From NCBI GenBank assembly GCA_964036045.1, contig OZ038388.1, positions 37,372,947 to 37,436,946 of the forward strand: a DNA stretch of 64,000 bases, written 5' to 3'. A program made the position numbers and the translations under genes. The notes beneath the pieces are model-generated. The model saw only the letters and a list, made by a program, of their open reading frames with translations, did not search any database and was not told where the DNA came from. Origin of the DNA: Eutreptiella sp. 'Long Island Sound 2002' (lineage: Eukaryota > Euglenozoa > Euglenophyceae > Eutreptiales > Eutreptiaceae). How positions within the stretch are numbered: the first letter of the stretch is position 1; each line of letters opens with the position of its first letter. Below are positions 8,822 to 21,323 of the stretch, piece after piece.

Positions 8822-11800
8822 CAGAAGCTAGGTGCACGCAGAGTGGTAGAACGGGGGCAAGGTAATGGGTAGGTAGGTAGAGTAGGCAGAAGCTAGGTGC
8901 AGGCAGAGTGGTAGAACGGGGGCAAGATAATGGGTAGGTAGGTAGAGTAGGCAGAAGCTAGGTGCAGGCAGAGCGGTAGAACGGGGGCAAGGTAATGGGT
9001 AGGCAGGTAGAGTAGGCAGAAGCTAGGTGCAGGCAGAGTGGTAGAACGGGGGCAAGGTAATGGGTAGGCAGGTAGAGTAGGCAGAAGCTAGGTGCAGGCA
9101 GAGTGGTAGAACGGGGGCAAGGTAATGGGTAGGCAGGTAGAGTAGGCAGAAGCTAGGTGCAGGCAGAGTGGTAGAACGGGGGCAAGGTAATGGGTAGGTA
9201 GGTAGAGTAGGCAGAAGCTAGGTGCAGGCAGAGTGGTAGAACGGGGGCAAGGTAATGGGTAGGCAGGTAGAGTAGGCAGAAGCTAGGTGCACGCAGAGTG
9301 GTAGAACGGGGGCAAGGTAATGGGTAGGGAGGTAGAGTAGGCAGAAGCTAGGTGCAGGCAGAGTGGTAGAACGGGGGCAAGATAATGGGTAGGCAGGTAG
9401 AGTAGGCAGAAGCTAGGTGCAGGCAGAGCGGTAGAACGGGGGCAAGGTAATGGGTAGGCAGGTAGAGTAGGCAGAAGCTAGGTGCACGCAGAGTGGTAGA
9501 ACGGGGGCAAGGTAATGGGTAGGCAGGTAGAGTAGGCAGAAGCTAGGTGCACGCAGAGTGGTAGAACGGGGGCAAGGTAATGGGTAGGCAGGTAGAGTAG
9601 GCAGAAGCTAGGTGCACGCAGAGTGGTAGAACGGGGGCAAGGTAATGGGTAGGCAGGTAGAGTAGGCAGAAGCTAGGTGCAGGCAGAGTGGTAGAACGGG
9701 GGCAAGGTAATGGGTAGGCAGGTAGAGTAGGCAGAAGCTAGGTGCAGGCAGAGTGGTAGAACGGGGGCAAGGTAATGGGTAGGCAGGTAGAGTAGGCAGA
9801 AGCTAGGTGCAGGCAGAGTGGTAGAACGGGGGCAAGGTAATGGGTAGGTAGGTAGAGTAGGCAGAAGCTAGGTGCAGGCAGAGTGGTAGAACGGGGGCAA
9901 GGTAATGGGTAGGCAGGTAGAGTAGGCAGAAGCTAGGTGCACGCAGAGTGGTAGAACGGGGGCAAGGTAATGGGTAGGTAGGTAGAGTAGGCAGAAGCTA
10001 GGTGCAGGCAGAGTGGTAGAACGGGGGCAAGATAATGGGTAGGCAGGTAGAGTAGGCAGAAGCTAGGTGCACGCAGAGTGGTAGAACGGGGGCAAGGTAA
10101 TGGGTAGGCAGGTAGAGTAGGCAGAAGCTAGGTGCAGGCAGAGTGGTAGAACGGGGGCAAGGTAATGGGTAGGCAGGTAGAGTAGGCAGAAGCTAGGTGC
10201 AGGCAGAGCGGTAGAACGGGGGCAAGGTAATGGGTAGGCAGGTAGAGTAGGCAGAAGCTAGGTGCAGGCAGAGTGGTAGAACGGGGGCAAGGTAATGGGT
10301 AGGCAGGTAGAGTAGGCAGAAGCTAGGTGCAGGCAGAGTGGTAGAACGGGGGCAAGATAATGGGTAGGCAGGTAGAGTAGGCAGAAGCTAGGTGCAGGCA
10401 GAGTGGTAGAACGGGGGCAAGGTAATGGGTAGGCAGGTAGAGTAGGCAGAAGCTAGGTGCAGGCAGAGTGGTAGAACGGGGGCAAGGTAATGGGTAGGTA
10501 GGTAGAGTAGGCAGAAGCTAGGTGCAGGCAGAGTGGTAGAACGGGGGCAAGGTAATGGGTAGGCAGGTAGAGTAGGCAGAAGCTAGGTGCACGCAGAGTG
10601 GTAGAACGGGGGCAAGGTAATGGGTAGGTAGGTAGAGTAGGCAGAAGCTAGGTGCAGGCAGAGTGGTAGAACGGGGGCAAGATAATGGGTAGGCAGGTAG
10701 AGTAGGCAGAGGCTAGGTGCAGGCAGAGCGGTAGAACGGGGGCAAGGTAATGGGTAGGCAGGTAGAGTAGGCAGAAGCTAGGTGCAGGCAGAGTGGTAGA
10801 ACGGGGGCAAGGTAATGGGTAGGCAGGTAGAGTAGGCAGAAGCTAGGTGCACGCAGAGTGGTAGAACGGGGGCAAGGTAATGGGTAGGCAGGTAGAGTAG
10901 GCAGAAGCTAGGTGCAGGCAGAGTGGTAGAACGGGGGCAAGGTAATGGGTAGGTAGGTAGAGTAGGCAGAAGCTAGGTGCAGGCAGAGTGGTAGAACGGG
11001 GGCAAGGTAATGGGTAGGCAGGTAGAGTAGGCAGAAGCTAGGTGCACGCAGAGTGGTAGAACGGGGGCAAGGTAATGGGTAGGGAGGTAGAGTAGGCAGA
11101 AGCTAGGTGCAGGCAGAGTGGTAGAACGGGGGCAAGATAATGGGTAGGCAGGTAGAGTAGGCAGAAGCTAGGTGCAGGCAGAGCGGTAGAACGGGGGCAA
11201 GGTAATGGGTAGGCAGGTAGAGTAGGCAGAAGCTAGGTGCAGGCAGAGTGGTAGAACGGGGGCAAGGTAATGGGTAGGCAGGTAGAGTAGGCAGAAGCTA
11301 GGTGCACGCAGAGTGGTAGAACGGGGGCAAGGTAATGGGTAGGCAGGTAGAGTAGGCAGAAGCTAGGTGCAGGCAGAGTGGTAGAACGGGGGCAAGGTAA
11401 TGGGTAGGCAGGTAGAGTAGGCAGAAGCTAGGTGCAGGCAGAGTGGTAGAACGGGGGCAAGGTAATGGGTAGGCAGGTAGAGTAGGCAGAAGCTAGGTGC
11501 AGGCAGAGTGGTAGAACGGGGGCAAGGTAATGGGTAGGCAGGTAGAGTAGGCAGAAGCTAGGTGCAGGCAGAGTGGTAGAACGGGGGCAAGGTAATGGGT
11601 AGGTAGGTAGAGTAGGCAGAAGCTAGGTGCAGGCAGAGTGGTAGAACGGGGGCAAGGTAATGGGTAGGCAGGTAGAGTAGGCAGAAGCTAGGTGCACGCA
11701 GAGTGGTAGAACGGGGGCAAGGTAATGGGTAGGTAGGTAGAGTAGGCAGAAGCTAGGTGCAGGCAGAGTGGTAGAACGGGGGCAAGATAATGGGTAGGCA

Positions 11801-14800
11801 GGTAGAGTAGGCAGAAGCTAGGTGCAGGCAGAGCGGTAGAACGGGGGCAAGGTAATGGGTAGGCAGGTAGAGTAGGCAGAAGCTAGGTGCAGGCAGAGTG
11901 GTAGAACGGGGGCAAGGTAATGGGTAGGCAGGTAGAGTAGGCAGAAGCTAGGTGCGGGCAGAGTGGTAGAACGGGGGCAAGGTAATGGGTAGGCAGGTAG
12001 AGTAGGCAGAAGCTAGGTGCAGGCAGAGTGGTAGAACGGGGGCAAGGTAATGGGTAGGTAGGTAGAGTAGGCAGAAGCTAGGTGCAGGCAGAGTGGTAGA
12101 ACGGGGGCAAGGTAATGGGTAGGCAGGTAGAGTAGGCAGAAGCTAGGTGCACGCAGAGTGGTAGAACGGGGGCAAGGTAATGGGTAGGGAGGTAGAGTAG
12201 GCAGAAGCTAGGTGCAGGCAGAGTGGTAGAACGGGGGCAAGGTAATGGGTAGGCAGGTAGAGTAGGCAGAAGCTAGGTGCAGGCAGAGTGGTAGAACGGG
12301 GGCAAGGTAATGGGTAGGCAGGTAGAGTAGGCAGAAGCTAGGAGCACGCAGAGTGGTAGAACGGGGGCAAGGTAATGGGTAGGCAGGTAGAGTAGGCAGA
12401 AGCTAGGTGCAGGCAGAGCGGTAGAACGGGGGCAAGGTAATGGGTAGGCAGGTAGAGTAGGCAGAAGCTAGGTGCAGGCAGAGTGGTAGAACGGGGGCAA
12501 GGTAATGGGTAGGTATGTAGAGTAGGCAGAAGCTAGGTGCAGGCAGAGTGGTAGAACGGGGGCAAGGTAATGGGTAGGCAGGTAGAGTAGGCAGAAGCTA
12601 GGTGCACGCAGAGTGGTAGAACGGGGGCAAGGTAATGGGTAGGTAGGTAGAGTACGCAGAAGCTAGGTGCAGGCAGAGTGGTAGAACGGGGGCAAGGTAA
12701 TGGGTAGGCAGGTAGAGTAGGCAGAAGCTAGGTGCACGCAGAGTGGTAGAACGGGGGCAAGGTAATGGGTAGGTAGGTAGAGTAGGCAGAAGCTAGGTGC
12801 AGGCAGAGTGGTAGAACGGGGGCAAGATAATGGGTAGGCAGGTAGAGTAGGCAGAAGCTAGGTGCAGGCAGAGTGGTAGAACGGGGGCAAGGTAATGGGT
12901 AGGCAGGTAGAGTAGGCAGAAGCTAGGTGCAGGCAGAGTGGTAGAACGGGGGCAAGGTAATGGGTAGGCAGGTAGAGTAGGCAGAAGCTAGGTGCAGGCA
13001 GAGTGGTAGAACGGGGGCAAGGTAATGGGTAGGTAGGTAGAGTAGGCAGAAGCTAGGTGCAGGCAGAGTGGTAGAACGGGGGCAAGGTAATGGGTAGGCA
13101 GGTAGAGTAGGCAGAAGCTAGGTGCACGCAGAGTGGTAGAACGGGGGCAAGGTAATGGGTAGGGAGGTAGAGTAGGCAGAAGCTAGGTGCAGGCAGAGTG
13201 GTAGAACGGGGGCAAGGTAATGGGTAGGCAGGTAGAGTAGGCAGAAGCTAGGTGCAGGCAGAGCGGTAGAACGGGGGCAAGGTAATGGGTAGGCAGGTAG
13301 AGTAGGCAGAAGCTAGGTGCAGGCAGAGTGGTAGAACGGGGGCAAGGTAATGGGTAGGCAGGTAGAGTAGGCAGAAGCTAGGTGCAGGCAGAGTGGTAGA
13401 ACGGGGGCAAGGTAATGGGTAGGTATGTAGAGTAGGCAGAAGCTAGGTGCAGGCAGAGTGGTAGAACGGGGGCAAGGTAATGGGTAGGCAGGTAGAGTAG
13501 CCAGAAGCTAGGTGCAGGCAGAGTGGTAGAACGGGGGCAAGGTAATGGGTAGGCAGGTAGAGTAGGCAGAAGCTAGGTGCAGGCAGAGTGGTAGAACGGG
13601 GGCAAGGTAATGGGTAGGTAGGTAGAGTAGGCAGAAGCTAGGTGCACGCAGAGTGGTAGAATGGGGGCAAGGTAATGGGTAGGCAGGTAGAGTAGGCAGA
13701 AGCTAGGTGCACGCAGAGTGGTAGAACGGGGGCAAGGTAATGGGTAGGCAGGTAGAGTAGGCAGAAGCTAGGTGCAGGCAGAGTGGTAGAACGGGGGCAA
13801 GGTAATGGGTAGGCAGGTAGAGTAGGCAGAAGCTAGGTGCAGGCAGAGCGGTAGAACGGGGGCAAGGTAATGGGTAGGCAGGTAGAGTAGGCAGAAGCTA
13901 GGTGCAGGCAGAGTGGTAGAACGGGGGCAAGGTAATGGGTAGGCAGGTAGAGTAGGCAGAAGCTAGGTGCACGCAGAGTGGTAGAACGGGGGCAAGGTAA
14001 TGGGTAGGCAGGTAGAGTAGGCAGAAGCTAGGTGCAGGCAGAGCGGTAGAACGGGGGCAAGGTAATGGGTAGGCAGGTAGAGTAGGCAGAAGCTAGGTGC
14101 AGGCAGAGTGGTAGAACGGGGGCAAGGTAATGGGTAGGCAGGTAGAGTAGGCAGAAGCTAGGTGCAGGCAGAGTGGTAGAACGGGGGCAAGATAATGGGT
14201 AGGCAGGTAGAGTAGGCAGAAGCTAGGTGCAGGCAGAGTGGTAGAACGGGGGCAAGGTAATGGGTAGGCAGGTAGAGTAGGCAGAAGCTAGGTGCAGGCA
14301 GAGTGGTAGAACGGGGGCAAGGTAATGGGTAGGTAGGTAGAGTAGGCAAAAGCTAGGTGCAGGCAGAGTGGTAGAACGGGGGCAAGGTAATGGGTAGGCA
14401 GGTAGAGTAGGCAGAAGCTAGGTGCACGCAGAGTGGTAGAACGGGGGCAAGGTAATGGGTAGGTAGGTAGAGTAGGCAGAAGCTAGGTGCAGGCAGAGTG
14501 GTAGAACGGGGGCAAGGTAATGGGTAGGCAGGCAGAGTAGGCAGAAGCTAGGTGCAGGCAGAGCGGTAGAACGGGGGCAAGGTAATGGGTAGGCAGGTAG
14601 AGTAGGCAGAAGCTAGGTGCAGGCAGAGTGGTAGAACGGGGGCAAGGTAATGGGTAGGCAGGTAGAGTAGGCAGAAGCTAGGTGCACGCAGAGTGGTAGA
14701 ACGGGGGCAAGGTAATGGGTAGGCAGGTAGAGTAGGCAGAAGCTAGGTGCAGGCAGAGTGGTAGAACGGGGGCAAGGTAATGGGTAGGGAGGTAGAGTAG

Positions 14801-16980
14801 GCAGAAGCTAGGTGCAGGCAGAGTGGTAGAACGGGGGCAAGGTAATGGGTAGGCAGGTAGAGTAGGCAGAAGCTAGGTGCACGCAGAGTGGTAGAACGGG
14901 GGCAAGGTAATGGGTAGGCAGGTAGAGCAGGCAGAAGCTAGGTGCACGCAGAGTGGTAGATTGGGGGCAAGGTAATGGGTAGGCAGGTAGAGTAGGCAGA
15001 AGCTAGGTGCAGGCAGAGTGGTAGAACGGGGGCAAGGTAATGGGTAGGCAGGTAGAGTAGGCAGAAGCTAGGTGCAGGCAGAGTGGTAGAACGGGGGCAA
15101 GGTAATGGGTAGGCAGGTAGAGTAGGCAGAAGCTAGGTGCAGGCAGAGTGGTAGAACGGGGGCAAGGTAGTGGGTAGGCAGGTAGAGTAGGCAGAAGCTA
15201 GGTGCAGGCAGAGTGGTAGAACGGGGGCAAGGTAATGGGTAGGTAGGTAGAGTAGGCAGAAGCTAGGTGCAGGCAGAGTGGTAGAACGGGGGCAAGGTAA
15301 TGGGTAGGCAGGTAGAGTAGGCAGAAGCTAGGTGCAGGCAGAGTGGTAGAACGGGGGCAAGGTAATGGGTAGGCAGGTAGAGTAGGCAGAAGCTAGGTGC
15401 AGGCAGAGTGGTAGAACGGGGGCAAGGTAATGGGTAGGTATGTAGAGTAGGCAGAAGCTAGGTGCACGCAGAGTGGTAGAACGGGGGCAAGGTAATGGGT
15501 AGGCAGGTAGAGTAGGCAGAAGCTAGGTGCAGGCAGAGTGGTAGAACGGGGGCAAGGTAATGGGTAGGTAGGTAGAGTAGGCAGAAGCCAGGTGCACGCA
15601 GAGTGGTAGAACGGGGGCAAGGTAATGGGTAGGGAGGTAGAGTAGGCAGAAGCTAGGTGCAGGCAGAGTGGTAGAACGGGGGCAAGGTAATGGGTAGGCA
15701 GGTAGAGTAGGCAGAAGCTAGGTGCACGCAGAGTGGTAGAACGGGGGCAAGGTAATGGGTAGGCAGGTAGAGCAGGCAGAAGCTAGGTGCACGCAGAGTG
15801 GTAGAACGGGGGCAAGGTAATGGGTAGGCAGGTAGAGTAGGCAGAAGCTAGGTGCAGGCAGAGTGGTAGAACGGGGGCAAGGTAATGGGTAGGTATGTAG
15901 AGTAGGCAGAAGCTAGGTGCAGGCAGAGTGGTAGAACGGGGGCAAGGTAATGGGTAGGCAGGTAGAGTAGGCAGAAGCTAGGTGCAGGCAGAGTGGTAGA
16001 ACGGGGGCAAGGTAGTGGGTAGGCAGGTAGAGTAGGCAGAAGCTAGGTGCACGCAGAGTGGTAGAACGGGGGCAAGGTAATGGGTAGGCAGGTAGAGTAG
16101 GCAGAAGCTAGGTGCAAGCAGAGTGGTAGAACGGGGGCAAGGTAATGGGTAGGTATGTAGAGTAGGCAGAAGCTAGGTGCACGCAGAGTGGTAGAACGGG
16201 GGCAAGGTAATGGGTAGGCAGGTAGAGTAGGCAGAAGCTAGGTGCACGCAGAGTGGTAGAACGGGGGCAAGGTAATGGGTAGGCAGGTAGAGTAGGCAGA
16301 AGCTAGGTGCAGGCAGAGTGGTAGAACGGGGGCAAGGTAATGGGTAGGCAGGTAGAGTAGGCAGAAGCTAGGTGCACGCAGAGTGGTAGAACGGGGGCAA
16401 GGTAATGGGTAGGCAGGTAGAGTAGGCAGAAGCTAGGTGCAGGCAGAGCGGTAGAACGGGGGCAAGTTAATGGGTAGGCAGGTAGAGTAGGCAGAAGCTA
16501 GGTGCAGGCAGAGTGGTAGAACGGGGGCAAGGTAATGGGTAGGCAGGTAGAGTAGGCAGAAGCTAGGTGCAGGCAGAGTGGTAGAACGGGGGCAAGATAA
16601 TGGGTAGGCAGGTAGAGTAGGCAGAAGCTAGGTGCAGGCAGAGTGGTAGAACGGGGGCAAGGTAATGGGTAGGCAGGTAGAGTAGGCAGAAGCTAGGTGC
16701 AGGCAGAGTGGTAGAACGGGGGCAAGGTAATGGGTAGGTAGGTAGAGTAGGCAGAAGCTAGGTGCAGGCAGAGTGGTAGAACGGGGGCAAGGTAATGGGT
16801 AGGCAGGTAGAGTAGGCAGAAGCTAGGTGCACGCAGAGTGGTAGAACGGGGGCAAGGTAATGGGTAGGCAGGTAGAGTAGGCAGAAGCTAGGTGCAGGCA
16901 GAGTGGTAGAACGGGGGCAAGGTAATGGGTAGGCAGGTAGAGTAGGCAGAAGCTAGGTGCACGCAGAGTGGTAGAACGGG

Positions 16981-19900
16981 GGCAAGGTAATGGGTAGGCA
17001 GGTAGCGTAGGCAGAAGCTAGGTGCACGCAGAGTGGTAGAACGGGGGCAAGGTAATGGGTAGGTATGTAGAGTAGGCAGAAGCTAGGTGCAGGCAGAGTG
17101 GTAGAACGGGGGCAAGGTAATGGGTAGGCAGGTAGAGTAGGCAGAAGCTAGGTGCAGGCAGAGTGGTAGAACGGGGGCAAGGTAGTGGGTAGGCAGGTAG
17201 AGTAGGCAGAAGCTAGGTGCAGGCAGAGTGGTAGAACGGGGGCAAGGTAATGGGTAGGCAGGTAGAGTAGGCAGAAGCTAGGTGCAGGCAGAGTGGTAGA
17301 ACGGGGGCAAGGTAATGGGTAGGCAGGTAGAGTAGGCAGAAGCTAGGTGCAGGCAGAGTGGTAGAACGGGGGCAAGGTTATGGGTAGGCAGGTAGAGTAG
17401 GCAGAAGCTAGGTGCAGGCAGAGTGGTAGAACGGGGGCAAGGTAATGGGTAGGCAGGTAGAGTAGGCAGAAGCTAGGTGCACGCAGAGTGGTAGAACGGG
17501 GGCAAGGTAATGGGTAGGCAGGTAGAGTAGGCAGAAGCTAGGTGCAGGCAGAGCGGTAGAACGGGGGCAAGGTAATGGGTAGGCAGGTAGAGTAGGCAGA
17601 AGCTAGGTGCAGGCAGAGTGGTAGAACGGGGGCAAGGTAATGGGTAGGCAGGTAGAGTAGGCAGAAGCTAGGTGCAGGCAGAGTGGTAGAACGGGGGCAA
17701 GGTAGTGGGTAGGCAGGTAGAGTAGGCAGAAGCTAGGTGCTGGCAGAGTGGTAGAACGGGGGCAAGGTAATGGGTAGGTAGGTAGAGTAGGCAGAAGCTA
17801 GGTGCAGGCAGAGTGGTAGAACGGGGGCAAGGTAATGGGTAGGCAGGTAGAGTAGGCAGAAGCTAGGTGCAGGCAGAGTGGTAGAACGGGGGCAAGGTAA
17901 TGGGTAGGCAGGTAGAGTAGGCAGAAGCTAGGTGCAGGCAGAGTGGTAGAACGGGGGCAAGGTAATGGGTAGGTATGTAGAGTAGGCAGAAGCTAGGTGC
18001 ACGCAGAGTGGTAGAACGGGGGCAAGGTAATTGGTAGGTAGGTAGAGTAGGCAGAAGCTAGGTGCACGCAGAGTGGTAGAACGGGGGCAAGGTAATGGGT
18101 AGGCAGGTAGAGTAGGCAGAAGCTAGGTGCAGGCAGAGTGGTAGAACGGGGGCAAGGTAATGGGTAGGGAGGTAGAGTAGGCAGAAGCTAGGTGCAGGCA
18201 GAGTGGTAGAACGGGGGCAAGGTAATGGGTAGGCAGGTAGAGTAGGCAGAAGCTAGGTGCACGCAGAGTGGTAGAACGGGGGCAAGGTAATGGGTAGGCA
18301 GGTAGAGCAGGCAGAAGCTAGGTGCACGCAGAGTGGTAGAACGGGGGCAAGGTAATGGGTAGGCAGGTAGAGTAGGCAGAAGCTAGGTGCAGGCAGAGTG
18401 GTAGAACGGGGGCAAGGTAATGGGTAGGTATGTAGAGTAGGCAGAAGCTAGGTGCAGGCAGAGTGGTAGAACGGGGGCAAGGTAATGGGTAGGCAGGTAG
18501 AGTAGGCAGAAGCTAGGTGCAGGCAGAGTGGTAGAACGGGGGCAAGGTAGTGGGTAGGCAGGTAGAGTAGGCAGAAGCTAGGTGCACGCAGAGTGGTAGA
18601 ACGGGGGCAAGGTAATGGGTAGGCAGGTAGAGTAGGCAGAAGCTAGGTGCAGGCAGAGTGGTAGAACGGGGGCAAGGTAATGGGTAGGTATGTAGAGTAG
18701 GCAGAAGCTAGGTGCACGCAGAGTGGTAGAACGGGGGCAAGGTAATGGGTAGGCAGGTAGAGTAGGCAGAAGCTAGGTGCAGGCAGAGTGGTAGAACGGG
18801 GGCAAGGTAATGGGTAGGCAGGTAGAGTAGGCAGAAGCTAGGTGCAGGCAGAGTGGTAGAACGGGGGCAAGGTAATGGGTAGGCAGGTAGAGTAGGCAGA
18901 AGCTAGGTGCAGGCAGAGTGGTAGAACGGGGGCAAGGTTATGGGTAGGCAGGTAGAGTAGGCAGAAGCTAGGTGCAGGCAGAGTGGTAGAACGGGGGCAA
19001 GGTAATGGGTAGGCAGGTAGAGTAGGCAGAAGCTAGGTGCACGCAGAGTGGTAGAACGGGGGCAAGGTAATGGGTAGGCAGGTAGAGTAGGCAGAAGCTA
19101 GGTGCAGGCAGAGCGGTAGAACGGGGGCAAGGTAATGGGTAGGCAGGTAGAGTAGGCAGAAGCTAGGTGCAGGCAGAGTGGTAGAACGGGGGCAAGGTAA
19201 TGGGTAGGCAGGTAGAGTAGGCAGAAGCTAGGTGCAGGCAGAGTGGTAGAACGGGGGCAAGGTAGTGGGTAGGCAGGTAGAGTAGGCAGAAGCTAGGTGC
19301 TGGCAGAGTGGTAGAACGGGGGCAAGGTAATGGGTAGGTAGGTAGAGTAGGCAGAAGCTAGGTGCAGGCAGAGTGGTAGAACGGGGGCAAGGTAATGGGT
19401 AGGCAGGTAGAGTAGGCAGAAGCTAGGTGCAGGCAGAGTGGTAGAACGGGGGCAAGGTAATGGGTAGGCAGGTAGAGTAGGCAGAAGCTAGGTGCAGGCA
19501 GAGTGGTAGAACGGGGGCAAGGTAATGGGTAGGTATGTAGAGTAGGCAGAAGCTAGGTGCACGCAGAGTGGTAGAACGGGGGCAAGGTAATTGGTAGGTA
19601 GGTAGAGTAGGCAGAAGCTAGGTGCACGCAGAGTGGTAGAACGGGGGCAAGGTAATGGGTAGGCAGGTAGAGTAGGCAGAAGCTAGGTGCAGGCAGAGTG
19701 GTAGAACGGGGGCAAGGTAATGGGTAGGGAGGTAGAGTAGGCAGAAGCTAGGTGCAGGCAGAGTGGTAGAACGGGGGCAAGGTAATGGGTAGGCAGGTAG
19801 AGTAGGCAGAAGCTAGGTGCACGCAGAGTGGTAGAACGGGGGCAAGGTAATGGGTAGGCAGGTAGAGCAGGCAGAAGCTAGGTGCACGCAGAGTGGTAGA

Positions 19901-20096
19901 ACGGGGGCAAGGTAATGGGTAGGCAGGTAGAGTAGGCAGAAGCTAGGTGCAGGCAGAGTGGTAGAACGGGGGCAAGGTAATGGGTAGGTATGTAGAGTAG
20001 GCAGAAGCTAGGTGCAGGCAGAGTGGTAGAACGGGGGCAAGGTAATGGGTAGGCAGGTAGAGTAGGCAGAAGCTAGGTGCAGGCAGAGTGGTAGAA
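16981..20096 (+). repeat. 24-unit (1560-bp) higher-order repeat
   Basis: The order of variant 65-bp units repeats at a spacing of 1560 bp. Examples are the GGTGCTGGC unit (17740, 19300), the AATTGGTAGG unit (18030, 19590) and the AGAGCAGG unit (18307, 19867). A further copy starts near 20041 and continues after the retrotransposon at 25540, where the next units carry the same variants as at 18541 onward (GTAGTGGG, then GCACGC, then TAGGTATG). Confidence 0.85.
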
Positions 20097-20211
20097 TCTT
20101 AGCTCAGCCGTGCCTGAGCTTTGGTTTTGCTCGTCGGGTGGTGTGTGTGTGCGCATGCGTGTGTGCAGTGAGCCTCTGTACTTGTAGAGCATTTTTGCTT
20201 GTTGCCAGCAG
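20097..20211 (+). repeat. Split direct repeat A1
   Basis: 115 bp starting tcttagctcagccg and ending ttgccagcag, containing a short GT run and the palindrome tgcgcatgcg. It is identical to A2 at 25268-25382. It forms the left end of the element and, by analogy with known elements, is regenerated from the internal B1-A2 junction during replication. Confidence 0.93.
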
Positions 20212-20273
20212 ACCATAGGTGGTCACACGTAGAGCCTGCTCCGTGACACTTTGGAACGACCCGGTCTGTGAAT

Positions 20274-21323
20274 ATGTCAGTTGACGATTTTGCCGTCTTC
20301 GCGAAGGGAACAATTTGTTCCCAGTTCATTGATAGCGTTCCCATGCTGGAGATAGCCAGGGCTGCCTCGCAGGTGGAGATGAAGCTGTCGGTGCTGCTGG
20401 AACGCAGGTCAGAGTGGGAGGCTAGTTTCGTCGCCAAGTACGGAATCGAGTTGGGGGAGGTGGGGCTGGTGAAGATGATCGCCTCGTATTGCGTCATGGC
20501 CCAGTGCGACCTGGATGTGGCGTCGCTGGGCTTTGTCAAGGTGGAGGTACCACCCCAACAGCCGCAGACGGTGTCGCCAGAGCTTCTGGAGCTCAAGCAG
20601 TTGGTTCAGGGACAGGCCCTTGTGATGGAGGGCCTGCGCAAGCAGTTGGAGGCGGTCAGTGCCAAGGCCGAGGCGGAGTCCAAGAGGAAAATGGCGAAGG
20701 TCCCGCCGCTGTGTAAAGCGGAAATCGTGAAGGTGAGGGAGTTGGATTCTAAGCCCCAGTGGGTCTTCGCCAGCCTTCTCGCGCTGTCCACCTTGTTGTG
20801 GCGCAGGGAGGTGCCCCAACACGAATACGTCTCCAAGTACAAGGACAAGGAAAAGTTCACGGACGCCATCCTGGACGAGCTGGCGCCGGTGGTGGACGCG
20901 GACTCCGCGGACACGGAAGTGTGGCAGCTGGAGTCCATGGATGATGACGAACTTACGCGCCTTCGGAGTTTTGTCCAGGCGGTCTGGACGTTCACGGTGA
21001 CTAGCCTGTCGGCATACAGGGGCAAGAAGGGCTTGGACCCCGGACCGGTCGGTGAGGGGTCGGACGCGGCCGAGGATGCGTCCGATGTGCCTGTGCTGTC
21101 CGCTGGTTGTACGGGAGCGGCGGAGGAGGAGGTGGTGGGGCGGCGGCTGCAAGCCATGAAGGGTAAGTTCCGCGTTGAGGGGGGCCGCCGCCTGTACACC
21201 GCCAAGCCGGGTGCCGAGCCGATGGACGTCACCAATGCCCCGGTGACAGCGTGTCGGGCATGCAAGAACGCTGGGAGGGGAGTCAAACGGCATTGGTTTC
21301 ACGAGTGCCCCGGCTTTGACTGA
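20274..21323 (+). CDS. Gag-like protein of the YR retrotransposon
   Basis: 349 codons, the first ORF after A1; the start is the ATG at 20274, 62 bp after A1. Residues 100-140 are a predicted coiled coil (LLELKQLV ... LRKQLEAV), and 150-250 look globular and helical (around WVFASLLALSTLLWRREV). An acidic linker follows at 258-290. The C-terminus holds a zinc-knuckle-like cluster, C327-x2-C330-x9-H340-x2-H343-x-C345, a candidate nucleic-acid binding site. Position, length and knuckle support a structural Gag that packages the element RNA; sequence similarity was not tested. The stop TGA overlaps an ATG (TGATG), and the same frame stays open after it into the recombinase, so a Gag-recombinase readthrough product is possible. 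Confidence 0.75.
   Translation: MSVDDFAVFAKGTICSQFIDSVPMLEIARAASQVEMKLSVLLERRSEWEASFVAKYGIELGEVGLVKMIASYCVMAQCDLDVASLGFVKVEVPPQQPQTVSPELLELKQLVQGQALVMEGLRKQLEAVSAKAEAESKRKMAKVPPLCKAEIVKVRELDSKPQWVFASLLALSTLLWRREVPQHEYVSKYKDKEKFTDAILDELAPVVDADSADTEVWQLESMDDDELTRLRSFVQAVWTFTVTSLSAYRGKKGLDPGPVGEGSDAAEDASDVPVLSAGCTGAAEEEVVGRRLQAMKGKFRVEGGRRLYTAKPGAEPMDVTNAPVTACRACKNAGRGVKRHWFHECPGFD

Larger units (their letters stand above)
8811..20096 (+). repeat. 65-bp satellite, segment 3 (about 174 units)
   Basis: Uninterrupted 11.3-kb run of the 65-bp unit in constant phase and orientation. Variant units recur in order: blocks at about 16.9-18.5 kb and 18.5-20.1 kb match at an offset of 1560 bp (24 units), for example the rare GGTGCTGGC unit at 17740 and 19300. 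No gene or other element is present. The array is broken at 20096 by the tyrosine-recombinase retrotransposon. Confidence 0.98.
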